A DNA stretch of 64,000 bases from Terriglobia bacterium. GTDB lineage: Bacteria; Acidobacteriota; Terriglobia; Terriglobales; Acidobacteriaceae. Shown piece after piece: positions 9,513 through 18,081 of this stretch. A program made the position numbers and the translations under genes. The stretch is from NCBI GenBank assembly GCA_020072815.1, contig JAIQGE010000013.1, positions 55,262-119,261 of the forward strand, given 5' to 3'. The notes beneath the pieces are model-generated. The model did not search any database and was not told the DNA's origin. It was given only the letters and a program-made list of their open reading frames with translations. The stretch's first letter is position 1; the number at the start of each line of letters is the position of its first letter.

Positions 9513-10469
9513 GTGAAGACTCTACTGCACATGCTCACCGGGCATCCTTACCTGGTGGTATTGCTCTCGGCTTTGCTGGAGCGCATTGGGTTGCCGCTGT
9601 TTCTCTCACCAGTGCTGGTGGGCGCGGGGGCCCTCGCCGCCGGAGGACAGATGCGCTTCGACCTCGGCTTCTGGCTAGCCTTGGTTGCTTGCATCGCTGG
9701 CGACGCCCTCTGGTTTCATCAGGGACGCCTCCGCGGCGACTCCGTGCTCGCCACTCTGTGCCGCATCTCCTTTGAGCCGGATAGCTGCGTCCGCCGTTCC
9801 AAAGTGTTTCTGGAAAAAGGCGCGATGCGCACCGTATTCTTCTCCAAATGGATCCCCGGGCTCTCCCACATTGTTCCCGCCGTCGCCGGACTGAGCGGCA
9901 TTGGCCAGGGCCGGTTCTTTGTCGCCAACGTAGCCGGGACCGCGGTGTTTGTTCTGGCGCTAATGCTGGTGGGCTATCTTCCCGTGGAGCACATGCGCCT
10001 GGTGCCGGCGGTGGGCTCGGTGGTCTTTGAAGGCAGCCTGGTCTTGTTGGCGGCCAACGTTGGCTACAAATACGTGCAGCGGCGCCGCTTCTTCGCTGAG
10101 CTTTACAAATCCCGCATCACTCCACATGAGCTGCGCGCCATGCTGCAAACAGGAGAACCCGTGGTGGTGGTTGACCTTCGCCATCCCCTGGACTCGGTCA
10201 CCGACCCGCGCACGCTTCCCGGCGCCATCCGGATGTTGCCGGAAGATGTAGACAAAAAAGCCCGCCTGCTGCCCGCTGATCAGGAGATCGTCCTCTACTG
10301 CACTTGACCCAATGAAGCCACGAGCGCCCGGGTGGCGCAGAAACTCCAAAAGCTGGGAATCAAGCGGGTCCGTCCGCTGCAGGGAGGATTCAGCGGATGG
10401 AAAGACCTTGGCTATCCCTTAGAAGAGCCGACCGAAGTAGCGTGGCACAGCGCAGTGATCGAAAGGTGA
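9513..10469 (+). CDS. DedA-family membrane protein fused to a rhodanese domain, with in-frame UGA (candidate selenoprotein)
   Basis: The N-terminal part (about residues 1-195) is a DedA/SNARE-associated membrane domain with FFSKWIPGLSHIVPAVAG. Residues about 205-318 form a rhodanese domain (VVVVDLRHP, the catalytic Cys in IVLYC). The frame meets TGA at 10305-10307, then continues open for 53 codons with clear rhodanese sequence (PNEATSARVA, RPLQGGFSGWKDLGYP) to a second TGA at 10467. Relatives typically read YC-[TS]-C-PNEA here, so UGA falls exactly on a Cys position within the active-site loop. A GCGCC-CGGGT-GGCGC hairpin begins about 16 nt after the UGA. Either UGA is read as selenocysteine (318 aa) or the gene has a nonsense change and ends at 264 aa. 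The GTG start is weakly supported. Confidence 0.8.
10324..10338 (+). promoter_or_regulatory. Candidate bacterial SECIS hairpin downstream of the UGA
   Basis: GCGCC (10324-10328) pairs with GGCGC (10334-10338) around the loop CGGGT. The loop begins 21 nt after the UGA and has G at its second position, matching the loose rule for bacterial SECIS elements (a small loop with G among its first two bases, roughly 16-37 nt from the UGA). A competing GCCAC/GTGGC pairing overlaps it. Short hairpins of this kind arise easily in GC-rich DNA, so this is supporting evidence only. Confidence 0.45.
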
Positions 10470-10596
10470 ATCCACGCGCGCCTGCTGCCGGGTGATGCCC
10501 ATCACATCCTTAATGTGTCTTTCGACTTGAAAATATATGTTCAATGAAGAGGCAGGCTACGGGCGGCTGGCACAAGTGTCGCTCTGTTCGTAACCG

Positions 10597-13500
10597 GTGT
10601 TTCCGTTCATTGCTGATAGCAAGAAACTTATGGTTGTAGAGCCCCATTGGCCCAAGCGCGTTGCTTTCACCACAGGAACGGCGTCCTGCCTTCTGGGCTT
10701 GGCCGTGCTGGTGGGCTGGGCCGTGCATTATGTCCCGCTCATCCAGATTTCTTCTTCGCTTGCTCCCATGCAACGCATGACTGCTCTGGGCTTTGTGCTC
10801 TGCGGTCTCGCACTCATCTTCATCAGTACCGGACGCCGCCGGGCAGCAGCGATCTGTGCGGCTTTTCCGCTGCTCATTGCCGCACTTACCTGCGTCGAGT
10901 ATGTATTCGATGCTGACTTGGGCATAGATCAACTGTTGGGAACCGGCTACATAACCGTGCTGGCGCCTCAGCCCGGCCGCATGTCTCCGGTCACCGCAGT
11001 GTGCTTCCTGCTCATCACTTCGGCGCTGGCAACTGTCGCGTTCCGGTCTTTGGCGCGGTTCGCATCGGCCGTCCTCGGGATCGTGGGCTCCCTGGTGGTG
11101 ACCGTAGGGACGGTCAGTGGTCTGAGCTTCGTCCTCGCACAAAAGGACGTCTATGCCTGGGGCCACATTGCCCGCGTGGCCCTTCATACCCGGGCCGGGT
11201 TCCTGCTGCTGGGTGTCGGGCTTCTGGCGACTGCCTGGAAGGAAAAACCCCGTCACTCCATTTTGCCCGGGTGGCTTCCCTTGAGCGTCGGGCTCGCCGT
11301 GGCCGTTGGCGTCCTGGGGCTGTGGCAGGCTTTCATTGTGCATGAAGAAAGCAGGTTCGCGCTGCTCTCCTTCAGCTTGCTGGTAGGCGGTTTTGTTGTA
11401 GCTTTGCTTTTTGCGCTTACCGTATATCTTGCCCAGAAAGCCTGGGACCGCAACCGCGAACTTGTGATTTACCGAATGGCATTTGAGAACAGTTTTGATG
11501 GTCTTTTCCTCACCAGTCCTGATGGTTCCATCCAGGCAGCCAACCCCAGCGGCTGTCGCACTCTTGGCCGTACAGAACAGGAGATTTGCCAGGCAGGGCG
11601 CGAAGGCATCCTGGATACCGGCGATCCTCGCTTCCAGATCTTCTTGGAGCAGCGTACGCGAACCGGAAAGGCCCATGGCGAGCTCAATGCCAAACGTAAA
11701 GATGGCACGCTCATCCCCGTGGAGGCTTCCTCAGTCATTTTCAAAGATACTGGCGGCACGCTTAGGACTTCCACAGCAATGCGCGACATCAGCGGGCGCA
11801 AACGGGCAGAAGCACAGCTGCGCGAGAGCGAGGAACGCTTCCGCCGGATTTTCGAAGAGGGTCCGATCGGACTTGCTCTGGTTGCAACCGACTATCGCTT
11901 TCTGAAAGTCAACAACGCGCTTTGCCAGATGGTGGGGTACACGGAGCCTGAACTCCTCGGACTCACCTTCGCCGATATCACCCATCCTGATGACCTTCAG
12001 GCCGACGTCACGCTGGCAGACCAACTCCTCACCAATCAGATCCCTTACTACCAGATGGAGAAGCGCTACTTTAAAAAGAGCGGTGAAATCATCTGGGTCC
12101 ACCTCACCGGCTCGGTCATCCGCGACCAGCACGGCAATATCCTCTACGCTCTGGCCATGGTTGAGGACATCACTGCTAGCAAGCAGGCAGAACAAAAGCT
12201 AAGCGAGCAGGCTGCCTTGCTGGAGCTTGCTCATGACGCCGTCATCGTCCGCGACCTGCAGAGCCGCGTGGCCTTCTGGAACAGGGGCGCCAAGGACACC
12301 TATGGATGGTCCGCGGAAGAGGCGGTTGGACGCATCACCCATGAGCTTCTGCGGACTGAATTTCCCATCCCGTTCAAGGAGATCGAGGCCATTTTGCAAA
12401 CGGCCGGCCAGTGGGAAGGCGAACTGGTGCACACCACGCGTGCGGGCAAGACCATTGTCGTGACCAGCCGCTGGTCCCAACTGTGCGATGAGGCCGGAGC
12501 GCCCCGCAGCATTCTTGAAATCAATCGTGATATCACAGGGCGGAAGCACGCCGAGGCTGAACTAAGAGTCCAGACCGAGCGCCTCTCCCTGGCCACCCGC
12601 GCTGCCTCCATTGGCGTCTGGGACTTGGACCTGCGCACCAACCTCACGATCTGGGACGATACTTTGTTCGCAATGTTCGGCCTCCCCAAGATGGTTCCCA
12701 TGCCCTATGAAAACTGGGCGCGCTTGGTCCATCCTGACGACCTGCCCGGGGCCGAAGCTTCGTTGCAGAGGGTCATGAGCCTGAAGACCCAGGACTACTG
12801 TGAATTCCGCATCATCCGGCCGGATGGTGCATTGCGCTACATCTCCTCGGCCCAGGGAGCGGTTCTGGATGAGCAAGGTAACGTTAGTCGCATTGTTGGC
12901 ATCGGCGTCGATATCTCTGAACGCAAGCGCCTGGAAGCGCAACTGGCAGCCTCCGCGCGGCTTTCGGCACTGGGCATGATGGCCGGCGGGGTAGCGCATG
13001 AAGTCAACAATCCCCTTACCATCATCCATGCTTCGGCCAGCGACCTTCTGGATACCTTGAAGCGCGATGGCCAGGTGCCTTTGGAGACGGTGACGCGCGC
13101 CGCCACCCGTATCCGCCAGACCGCTGACCGCATCGCCAAAATCGTGAAGAGCCTCCGGCGCATTTCGCGGGAAGGGTCCCAGGACCAGTTCTTCCCGGTC
13201 TCCGCCGGCAAAATTGTGGAAGAGACTTTAGAGATGTGCCAGGAACGGTTCAAGGCCCATTCTGTGTCTCTGCAGTTGTCACCGATTGGTCCAGACCTGC
13301 TCATTTCCTGCCGCGAAGTGCAGATTGCCCAGGTGCTGCTCAACCTGCTGACCAACGCGTTTGATGCGGTCAGCGCCCAGCCGGGAGAAAAATGGGTGCG
13401 GCTGGACGTGCAGCGCCGCGGCGGGTCCATCGTCTTCTCCGTGGTTGACAGCGGCCCCGGTATACCCCCTGAGATCAAGGCGCGCATTATGGAGCCGTTT

Positions 13501-13665
13501 TTTACCACCAAAGAAGCCGGCAAAGGCACGGGGCTGGGACTGAACTTGTCCCAGACCATTGCAGAAGAGCACGGCGGCAAGCTCGAGCTCTCGGAAGACC
13601 AAGGCCATACCTGTTTTTCTTTGACCCTTCCCATTTCCCGAAAGGCAGAATCCCTATGCAGCTAA
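10597..13665 (+). CDS. Membrane-bound multi-PAS sensor histidine kinase
   Basis: A 1022-residue kinase. The first 285 residues hold about eight hydrophobic segments forming an integral membrane sensor region that I cannot assign to a named family. Four PAS/PAC units follow (about 290-405, 412-535, 540-660, 662-785). Next come HisKA with the phosphorylated His in GGVAHEVNNPLT (about 800) and HATPase_c with NLLTNAFDA, GPGIPPE and GTGLGLN (about 905-1015). This is the NtrB/PAS-type H-box arrangement. The start could be GTG at 10597 or ATG at 10630. The end overlaps the next gene by 10 bp, so the two form one unit. Confidence 0.92.
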   Translation: MFPFIADSKKLMVVEPHWPKRVAFTTGTASCLLGLAVLVGWAVHYVPLIQISSSLAPMQRMTALGFVLCGLALIFISTGRRRAAAICAAFPLLIAALTCVEYVFDADLGIDQLLGTGYITVLAPQPGRMSPVTAVCFLLITSALATVAFRSLARFASAVLGIVGSLVVTVGTVSGLSFVLAQKDVYAWGHIARVALHTRAGFLLLGVGLLATAWKEKPRHSILPGWLPLSVGLAVAVGVLGLWQAFIVHEESRFALLSFSLLVGGFVVALLFALTVYLAQKAWDRNRELVIYRMAFENSFDGLFLTSPDGSIQAANPSGCRTLGRTEQEICQAGREGILDTGDPRFQIFLEQRTRTGKAHGELNAKRKDGTLIPVEASSVIFKDTGGTLRTSTAMRDISGRKRAEAQLRESEERFRRIFEEGPIGLALVATDYRFLKVNNALCQMVGYTEPELLGLTFADITHPDDLQADVTLADQLLTNQIPYYQMEKRYFKKSGEIIWVHLTGSVIRDQHGNILYALAMVEDITASKQAEQKLSEQAALLELAHDAVIVRDLQSRVAFWNRGAKDTYGWSAEEAVGRITHELLRTEFPIPFKEIEAILQTAGQWEGELVHTTRAGKTIVVTSRWSQLCDEAGAPRSILEINRDITGRKHAEAELRVQTERLSLATRAASIGVWDLDLRTNLTIWDDTLFAMFGLPKMVPMPYENWARLVHPDDLPGAEASLQRVMSLKTQDYCEFRIIRPDGALRYISSAQGAVLDEQGNVSRIVGIGVDISERKRLEAQLAASARLSALGMMAGGVAHEVNNPLTIIHASASDLLDTLKRDGQVPLETVTRAATRIRQTADRIAKIVKSLRRISREGSQDQFFPVSAGKIVEETLEMCQERFKAHSVSLQLSPIGPDLLISCREVQIAQVLLNLLTNAFDAVSAQPGEKWVRLDVQRRGGSIVFSVVDSGPGIPPEIKARIMEPFFTTKEAGKGTGLGLNLSQTIAEEHGGKLELSEDQGHTCFSLTLPISRKAESLCS

Positions 13666-14399
13666 AAGAAGCAACTGTTCTGGTTGTTGAAGATGAGCCC
13701 GTTCTGTGCGAAATCATGGGCGCATGGTTTGAGCGCGTGGCCGGCAGGGTATTGGTCGCCGGCAACGGCGCCCAGGCCCTGGAAGTCCTGGCCGCCAATC
13801 GTGTTGACGCGGTGGTCTCCGACCTCCGCATGCCGGTGATGGACGGCATCACGCTCCTGAAGAGAATCAAGGCGTCCGTCCAGCCGCAGCCCAGCGTTAC
13901 CTTCATCACCGGCTTCAGTGATATTGAGCCGCGCGACGCCTACAACATGGGCGCTGTCGCCGTCCTGGAAAAACCCATGGACCGCGACGAGCTTTTGCAA
14001 ATCGTGAGGCGCAGTCTCATGTCCCGCGCCGAGCTCTGGCGGACTCCCATGGACGTGGAGCCGCCCGTTGTTCTCCGGTTGAGTTTTCCCAGCTTGGCAA
14101 CCGCGTTGCAGGAGCAAAAGATAACTTTTGGCCGCGGCGGGCTCTGCATCGCGACCCAGGGCGTGCAAGAGGGGCCCATCGGGATCCAGATTGAGTTCAA
14201 AGACGACAAGCAGCAGTTGGAAGGAAACGGCGCTGTTCGTTGGACCGCCCCGGCAGAAGGCCAAGCCGGCATCGAACTGCTCTATGTAGCCCCTGCCAGC
14301 CGCGAATGGTTGGCCAAGCTGGTTGAACAAGAGGAAATCGCCGCGTTCATTCCAGGTTCGCTAGCAGGACAACACACCTTAACGGCTAAATCGGCTTGA
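13656..14399 (+). CDS. Response regulator with C-terminal PilZ-like domain
   Basis: A 247-residue protein: a receiver (about 1-125; VLVVEDEP, phosphoacceptor Asp in AVVSDLRMP, Lys in VLEKPMD) followed by a segment (about 135-235) with the pattern ITFGRGGLCI ... GNGAVRW ... AGIELLYV, which resembles PilZ. The RxxxR switch that binds c-di-GMP is not evident and the usual [D/N]xSxxG is altered, so it may not bind the nucleotide. It overlaps the multi-PAS kinase by 10 bp and is very probably its partner. Confidence 0.82.
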   Translation: MQLKEATVLVVEDEPVLCEIMGAWFERVAGRVLVAGNGAQALEVLAANRVDAVVSDLRMPVMDGITLLKRIKASVQPQPSVTFITGFSDIEPRDAYNMGAVAVLEKPMDRDELLQIVRRSLMSRAELWRTPMDVEPPVVLRLSFPSLATALQEQKITFGRGGLCIATQGVQEGPIGIQIEFKDDKQQLEGNGAVRWTAPAEGQAGIELLYVAPASREWLAKLVEQEEIAAFIPGSLAGQHTLTAKSA

Positions 14400-14476
14400 C
14401 ACATTTGATGGCGATGTTTTTTGTGGCAGAATGATCAACTGGATCGCAACCAGCAGTCACAGTAAGAGAGGTTCGC

Positions 14477-14986
14477 ATGCGGGCGATGAGTCTCAAACTC
14501 GTCCTGGCCACTCTGGCCGGCGTTGCGCTGGGCGTCGGCGGTTACGCTTTTGTTTACGCCAAAGGCTACTCTTACCTCTCCAACAATCCCAGCGCCTGCG
14601 CCAATTGCCACGCCATGAACGGGCAATACGACGGCTGGGTCAAATCCAGCCACCATTCCGCGGCCACCTGTAATGACTGTCACACTCCGCACAATATTCT
14701 CGGTAAGTATGCGGTAAAAGCCAGCAACGGCTTCTTTCACTCTTTCTATTTCACCACCGGCCGCTACCCGGACAACATTGAGATCACCCGGTTTGACCGC
14801 GAGGTCGTGGAGTCGGCGTGCCGCAACTGCCATCAGGCAATTACCCAGGCCATTGACAGCGACCGCGTGCACGGGCAGGCGGAAGGCGTCCATTGCACGC
14901 GCTGCCACTATTCCGTCGGCCACTCGGAGTCGTCCGCTTCCCTCAGTATCCCCGACGCGGTCAGGAGCTTACATGACAAACGCTAA
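14477..14986 (+). CDS. nrfH: Cytochrome c nitrite reductase small subunit NrfH
   Basis: A 169-residue NapC/NirT-family tetrahaem cytochrome. An N-terminal membrane anchor (about residues 8-28) is followed by four CxxCH haem sites: CANCH, CNDCH, CRNCH and CTRCH. It passes electrons from menaquinol to NrfA on the outer face of the cytoplasmic membrane. The last 14 bp overlap nrfA, indicating translational coupling. A TTGACA at 14395 is a possible -35 box, but I see no good -10 at the proper distance. Confidence 0.93.
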   Translation: MRAMSLKLVLATLAGVALGVGGYAFVYAKGYSYLSNNPSACANCHAMNGQYDGWVKSSHHSAATCNDCHTPHNILGKYAVKASNGFFHSFYFTTGRYPDNIEITRFDREVVESACRNCHQAITQAIDSDRVHGQAEGVHCTRCHYSVGHSESSASLSIPDAVRSLHDKR

Positions 14987-16427
14987 TCCCGCCGATTCTA
15001 AAGCCGCACGTCCGCGCGGTTTTTTGTTGACCATCGTTGTGCTGGCGGCCGTGGTCGTATTCACGCTCACCGCTCTGCTGGTCAATATCTTTGAGCGCAA
15101 GCAGGAAGCTCGCAACCCGTTTTACAAAGTGGTGGAGCTGAATGATACGGTGTCTGACCCCGCGATCTGGGGCAAGAATTTTCCCATGCAGTATGACTTG
15201 TACATGCGCACCGTGGACCAGCAGCGCACCAAGTACGGCGGCAGTGAAGCTCTGCCCCATTCGCCTACCGAAGCTGACCCGCGTTCCGCCGTGGCGCGCT
15301 CCAAACTGGAACAGGACCCGCGCCTGAAAATCATGTGGGCCGGATACGCGTTTTCCAAGGACTATCGCGAGCGTCGCGGCCACGCCTACATGCTTGACGA
15401 CCAGACGTTCACCGAGCGCCAGCAGTTCAGTCCGCCGGGCGCGTGCTTGAACTGCCACGCGTCCATGGTCACTGTGTACAACCAGGCGGGAAACGGCGAC
15501 GCCGCCAAGGGATTTCAAGCCATCAACCACATGAAGTACGCGGAGGCGCGCAAACTCGCCGCTCACCCCGTGGCCTGCATTGATTGTCACGATCCCCAGA
15601 CCATGCAGTTGCGAGTCACACGCCCTGCGTTTGTCGAAGGCATCAAAGCGCTCAAGGCGTCACAGGGCGTGAAGGACTATGACGTAAACAAGATGGCCAC
15701 GCGCCAGGAAATGCGCAGCTACGTTTGCGGACAGTGTCACGTAACCTATTACTTCAAGCCGCCGGACAAGACGCTGACCTTCCCCTGGACCAAAGGTCTG
15801 CGCGTGGAAGACATCATCGCCCACGAAGATGAAAACAAGATCAAGGAGTGGGAGCACCCGGATACCGGCGCTCCGCTGATCAAGGCCCGCCATCCCGAGT
15901 TTGAAGTGTGGAGCATGGGGGTACACGCGCGCTCCGGCGTGGCCTGTGCTGATTGCCACATGCCCTACACCCGCACGGGAGCTCTCAAAATCAGTGACCA
16001 CCAGGTGAACAGCCCGCTGCTAAAAGTCAACCGTTCCTGCCAGACCTGTCACCACTTTCCTGAAGAAGAACTCAAGGCCCGCGTGGAGGACATCCAGGAC
16101 CGCTTCTTTGATTTGCGCAACACCGCCCTGGATGCCCTGATGGACCTCATCCATGACATCCAGGCCAACAAAGACAAAGTTACTCCCGCACAGCTGGCCA
16201 AAGCCCGCGACTACCAGCGTCGCGGCGGCTTCATGATTGACTTCATCATGTCTGAGAACTCCATGGGCTTCCATGCGCCGCAGGAGGCAACGCGCATTTT
16301 GGGCGACGCCATCAACCTGTGCCGGCTGGGCCAGCTGGCTCTGCACGGCGGTCCGGAGCCAAGCCATAGTCCGCCCAACACCGCGAGCGAGCCCTCCCGC
16401 AGCGCCACCAGCGGAGGAGGGAAGTAA
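14973..16427 (+). CDS. nrfA: Ammonia-forming cytochrome c nitrite reductase NrfA (CxxCH type)
   Basis: A 484-residue pentahaem enzyme reducing nitrite to ammonium (EC 1.7.2.2). An N-terminal hydrophobic segment (about 17-38) acts as signal/anchor. Haem motifs in order are CLNCH, CIDCH, CGQCH, CADCH and CQTCH. NrfA landmarks are present: QCHVTYYFK around the calcium/substrate site, FPWTKG, the His-containing HPEFEVWSMGVH, and CADCHMPY. The first site, which carries the catalytic haem, is CxxCH instead of the CxxCK of E. coli, placing it with the CxxCH subgroup. The start at 14973 overlaps nrfH; the open frame upstream of it is out-of-frame nrfH sequence. Confidence 0.94.
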   Translation: MTNANPADSKAARPRGFLLTIVVLAAVVVFTLTALLVNIFERKQEARNPFYKVVELNDTVSDPAIWGKNFPMQYDLYMRTVDQQRTKYGGSEALPHSPTEADPRSAVARSKLEQDPRLKIMWAGYAFSKDYRERRGHAYMLDDQTFTERQQFSPPGACLNCHASMVTVYNQAGNGDAAKGFQAINHMKYAEARKLAAHPVACIDCHDPQTMQLRVTRPAFVEGIKALKASQGVKDYDVNKMATRQEMRSYVCGQCHVTYYFKPPDKTLTFPWTKGLRVEDIIAHEDENKIKEWEHPDTGAPLIKARHPEFEVWSMGVHARSGVACADCHMPYTRTGALKISDHQVNSPLLKVNRSCQTCHHFPEEELKARVEDIQDRFFDLRNTALDALMDLIHDIQANKDKVTPAQLAKARDYQRRGGFMIDFIMSENSMGFHAPQEATRILGDAINLCRLGQLALHGGPEPSHSPPNTASEPSRSATSGGGK

Positions 16428-16517
16428 ATAGGAGCAGGGAGCTAGAGACAGCAATTCAGGACCGCTCTTCGGCAGTGACTTATTTGACCTGCCTGGAAGC
16501 GCATCATAAAATGAATA

Positions 16518-16540
16518 GAGCCAGCAGTGCGTGCTGGCTC
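16518..16540. repeat. Perfect hairpin between nrfA and tRNA-Gln
   Basis: GAGCCAGCA and TGCTGGCTC form a 9-bp perfect stem around GTGCG. It lies about 90 bp after nrfA and just before the tRNA. With no T-run it is not a classical terminator, but it may end nrfHA transcription or stabilise its 3' end. Confidence 0.5.
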
Positions 16541-16551
16541 TTGCCGCTTGC

Positions 16552-16625
16552 TGCCCCCTCGTTCAATGGTAGGACAGCTGACTCTGGATCAGCATATCGG
16601 GGTTCGAATCCCTGGGGGGCAGCCA
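16552..16625 (+). tRNA. tRNA-Gln (anticodon CTG), CCA encoded
   Basis: Folds as a full cloverleaf: acceptor TGCCCCC with GGGGGCA, D-loop with the TTCAATGGTAGGAC segment, anticodon stem GCTGA/TCAGC with loop CTCTGGA (anticodon CTG), and T-arm GGTTCGAATCC. G discriminator and CCA are encoded. It reads Gln CAG codons. Confidence 0.93.
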
Positions 16626-16829
16626 AAGATCCAGTGCATTTTCTTTAGTTTGTGGACTTGCCGTCAATCTCTCCTTCGTCCGTACTTTTCAGCGTGTGCG
16701 CGGGTTGTGCGGAGGTGACCGGGCTTGTTGAATTCCTTTCGCTAGACCTTCTCAGGAATCGCTCTAGAGCCGTCGGTGCCGAAGATTGCAGGTGTTCGAA
16801 GTCGAGCCGGTTTCCCTAAGCCCGGTTCC

Positions 16830-16985
16830 TTAAACAATGTGCAGAGCTGAAGCCGGCATCTCAATGGTCGCTCGCCATTTCTGTAATTCTTCTAAGGTGG
16901 CCTGAATCAGCGCAGGCAGAGCTGCCTCAACTGTGGGGCTGAGGTTCTCTCCCCATCCGGTCTGCTCCTGAATTCGAGCGGGCGC
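16830..16985 (-). pseudogene. Possible C-terminal gene remnant (hydrogenase maturation protease-like)
   Basis: On the minus strand an open frame reads ...IQEQTGWGENLSPTVEAAL, then PALIQATLEELQKW and a TAA at 16832-16830. The pattern TGWGExLSPxVEAALPALIxATLEEL looks like the C-terminal tail of HyaD/HybD-type hydrogenase maturation proteases. No upstream part is present: the frame runs into the end of the enoyl-CoA hydratase gene. I read it as a decayed fragment. The family assignment is from memory of the tail pattern and uncertain. Confidence 0.3.
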
Positions 16986-16989
16986 TTGG

Positions 16990-17760
16990 TCAGGAGCCCC
17001 TTTTCTTCAAGAAGCGCTCAATGCCGCGGCGACAATCGTCAGTCATGCGGGCAATGGCATTGGTTTCCACGCCGGCTTCGAGCGCCGCTTCGAACGACAT
17101 GGAATCCATGTTGCACAGCAGGCGCTTCGATAGCATCACGGCCGATGCGGACTTGGCGGCCAGCCGCGCAGCGTAAGCATGCACCTCAGCAGGGAAGTCT
17201 TCATCCGTGTAAACACGGTGGACCAGGCCAAGTTCGTACGCTCGGGCGGCAGAGATGGTCTCTCCGGTTACCACGAGCTCAACCGCGGCTTTTTCTGAAA
17301 TCGAGCGGCGCAGGATGGCCATTACCATTGCCGGCACGAATCCAATATTCACTTCCGGGTAGCCGAACTGGGCGGACCTCGCTGCCAGGACAATGTCACA
17401 CGCGGTGGCAATGCCGCACCCGCCGGCCAAGGCGCGCCCATGTACAGCAGCGATCACAGGGTGCGGGTGATGGCGCATGGCCAGGAACAGCTCGGCCGTG
17501 CTGCGCGCGTCAGCCATGTTCTCCAGCACGCCGGCCTGCGCTGTCTTTTCCAGGCCTGCCAGGTCGGCGCCGGAGCAGAAGTCCGTGCCCGCTCCGCTGA
17601 GCACAACCACGCGGCACTGCGGATCGCTGGCAGAAGAAGCCATAGCTTCCTTCAACTCGGAAATCAATTCGCCATCCAACGCATTGCGTTTGTCCGGCCG
17701 GTTCAGGGTGATGCGCGCGATGCCGTCTTGAGTTTCGTAAATGATTTTGCTGTAGGCCAT
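16990..17760 (-). CDS. Enoyl-CoA hydratase/isomerase family protein
   Basis: A 256-residue crotonase-fold enzyme hydrating an enoyl-CoA. The oxyanion-hole segments GTDFCSGADL and HGRALAGGCGIA are present, with the usual FGYPEVNIGFVPA strand. Last gene of the acyl-CoA carboxylase operon; its ATG follows the stop of the preceding gene with no gap. In this context it would be a LiuC (methylglutaconyl-CoA hydratase) or AtuE-like enzyme. The sequence alone does not tell which. Confidence 0.88.
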   Translation of the reverse strand: MAYSKIIYETQDGIARITLNRPDKRNALDGELISELKEAMASSASDPQCRVVVLSGAGTDFCSGADLAGLEKTAQAGVLENMADARSTAELFLAMRHHPHPVIAAVHGRALAGGCGIATACDIVLAARSAQFGYPEVNIGFVPAMVMAILRRSISEKAAVELVVTGETISAARAYELGLVHRVYTDEDFPAEVHAYAARLAAKSASAVMLSKRLLCNMDSMSFEAALEAGVETNAIARMTDDCRRGIERFLKKRGS

Positions 17761-18081
17761 CTATGCCACTTCAATTTCCATTCTGAGCAACGCCGTGCTG
17801 TAGGTCTTCCCCTGAGAATCGGAGCGCAATGAGACCAACCCGCCGCCGTCGAGTGCGTGATGCAAGACGAAATTCAAGGCGTGCAGGTTGGGAAGCTCAA
17901 AGCGTTCTACTTCTCCCTGGCAAATGCCGGCAAAGTGCCGTTTGACGCGTTCGGCCGTAACCTCGCGAACCAGGACCGGGTAGTGCTCCGGCTTAAGCGC
18001 GATCAGGCCGATGTTGGCCGAATCACCTTTGTCGCCCGAGCGCGCGTGCGCGATTTCGCGTAGCTGGATTCTCGCCATCAT
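17761..18081 (-). CDS. AtuA C-terminal domain as a separate protein
   Basis: A 106-residue protein matching the C-terminal ferredoxin-fold-like domain of AtuA proteins ([24 protein letters not shown] is the typical entry motif). In Pseudomonas AtuA this region is fused to the DUF1446 domain; here it is a separate frame whose ATG overlaps the stop of the DUF1446 gene by 4 bp (ATGA). This supports equimolar synthesis and a complex with its neighbour. Confidence 0.85.
   Translation of the reverse strand: MMARIQLREIAHARSGDKGDSANIGLIALKPEHYPVLVREVTAERVKRHFAGICQGEVERFELPNLHALNFVLHHALDGGGLVSLRSDSQGKTYSTALLRMEIEVA

Noticed and set aside
10510..11676. Open frame of 388 codons opposite the start of the multi-PAS kinase
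   Set aside because: Low-complexity charged translation without domain character, opposite a real membrane region.
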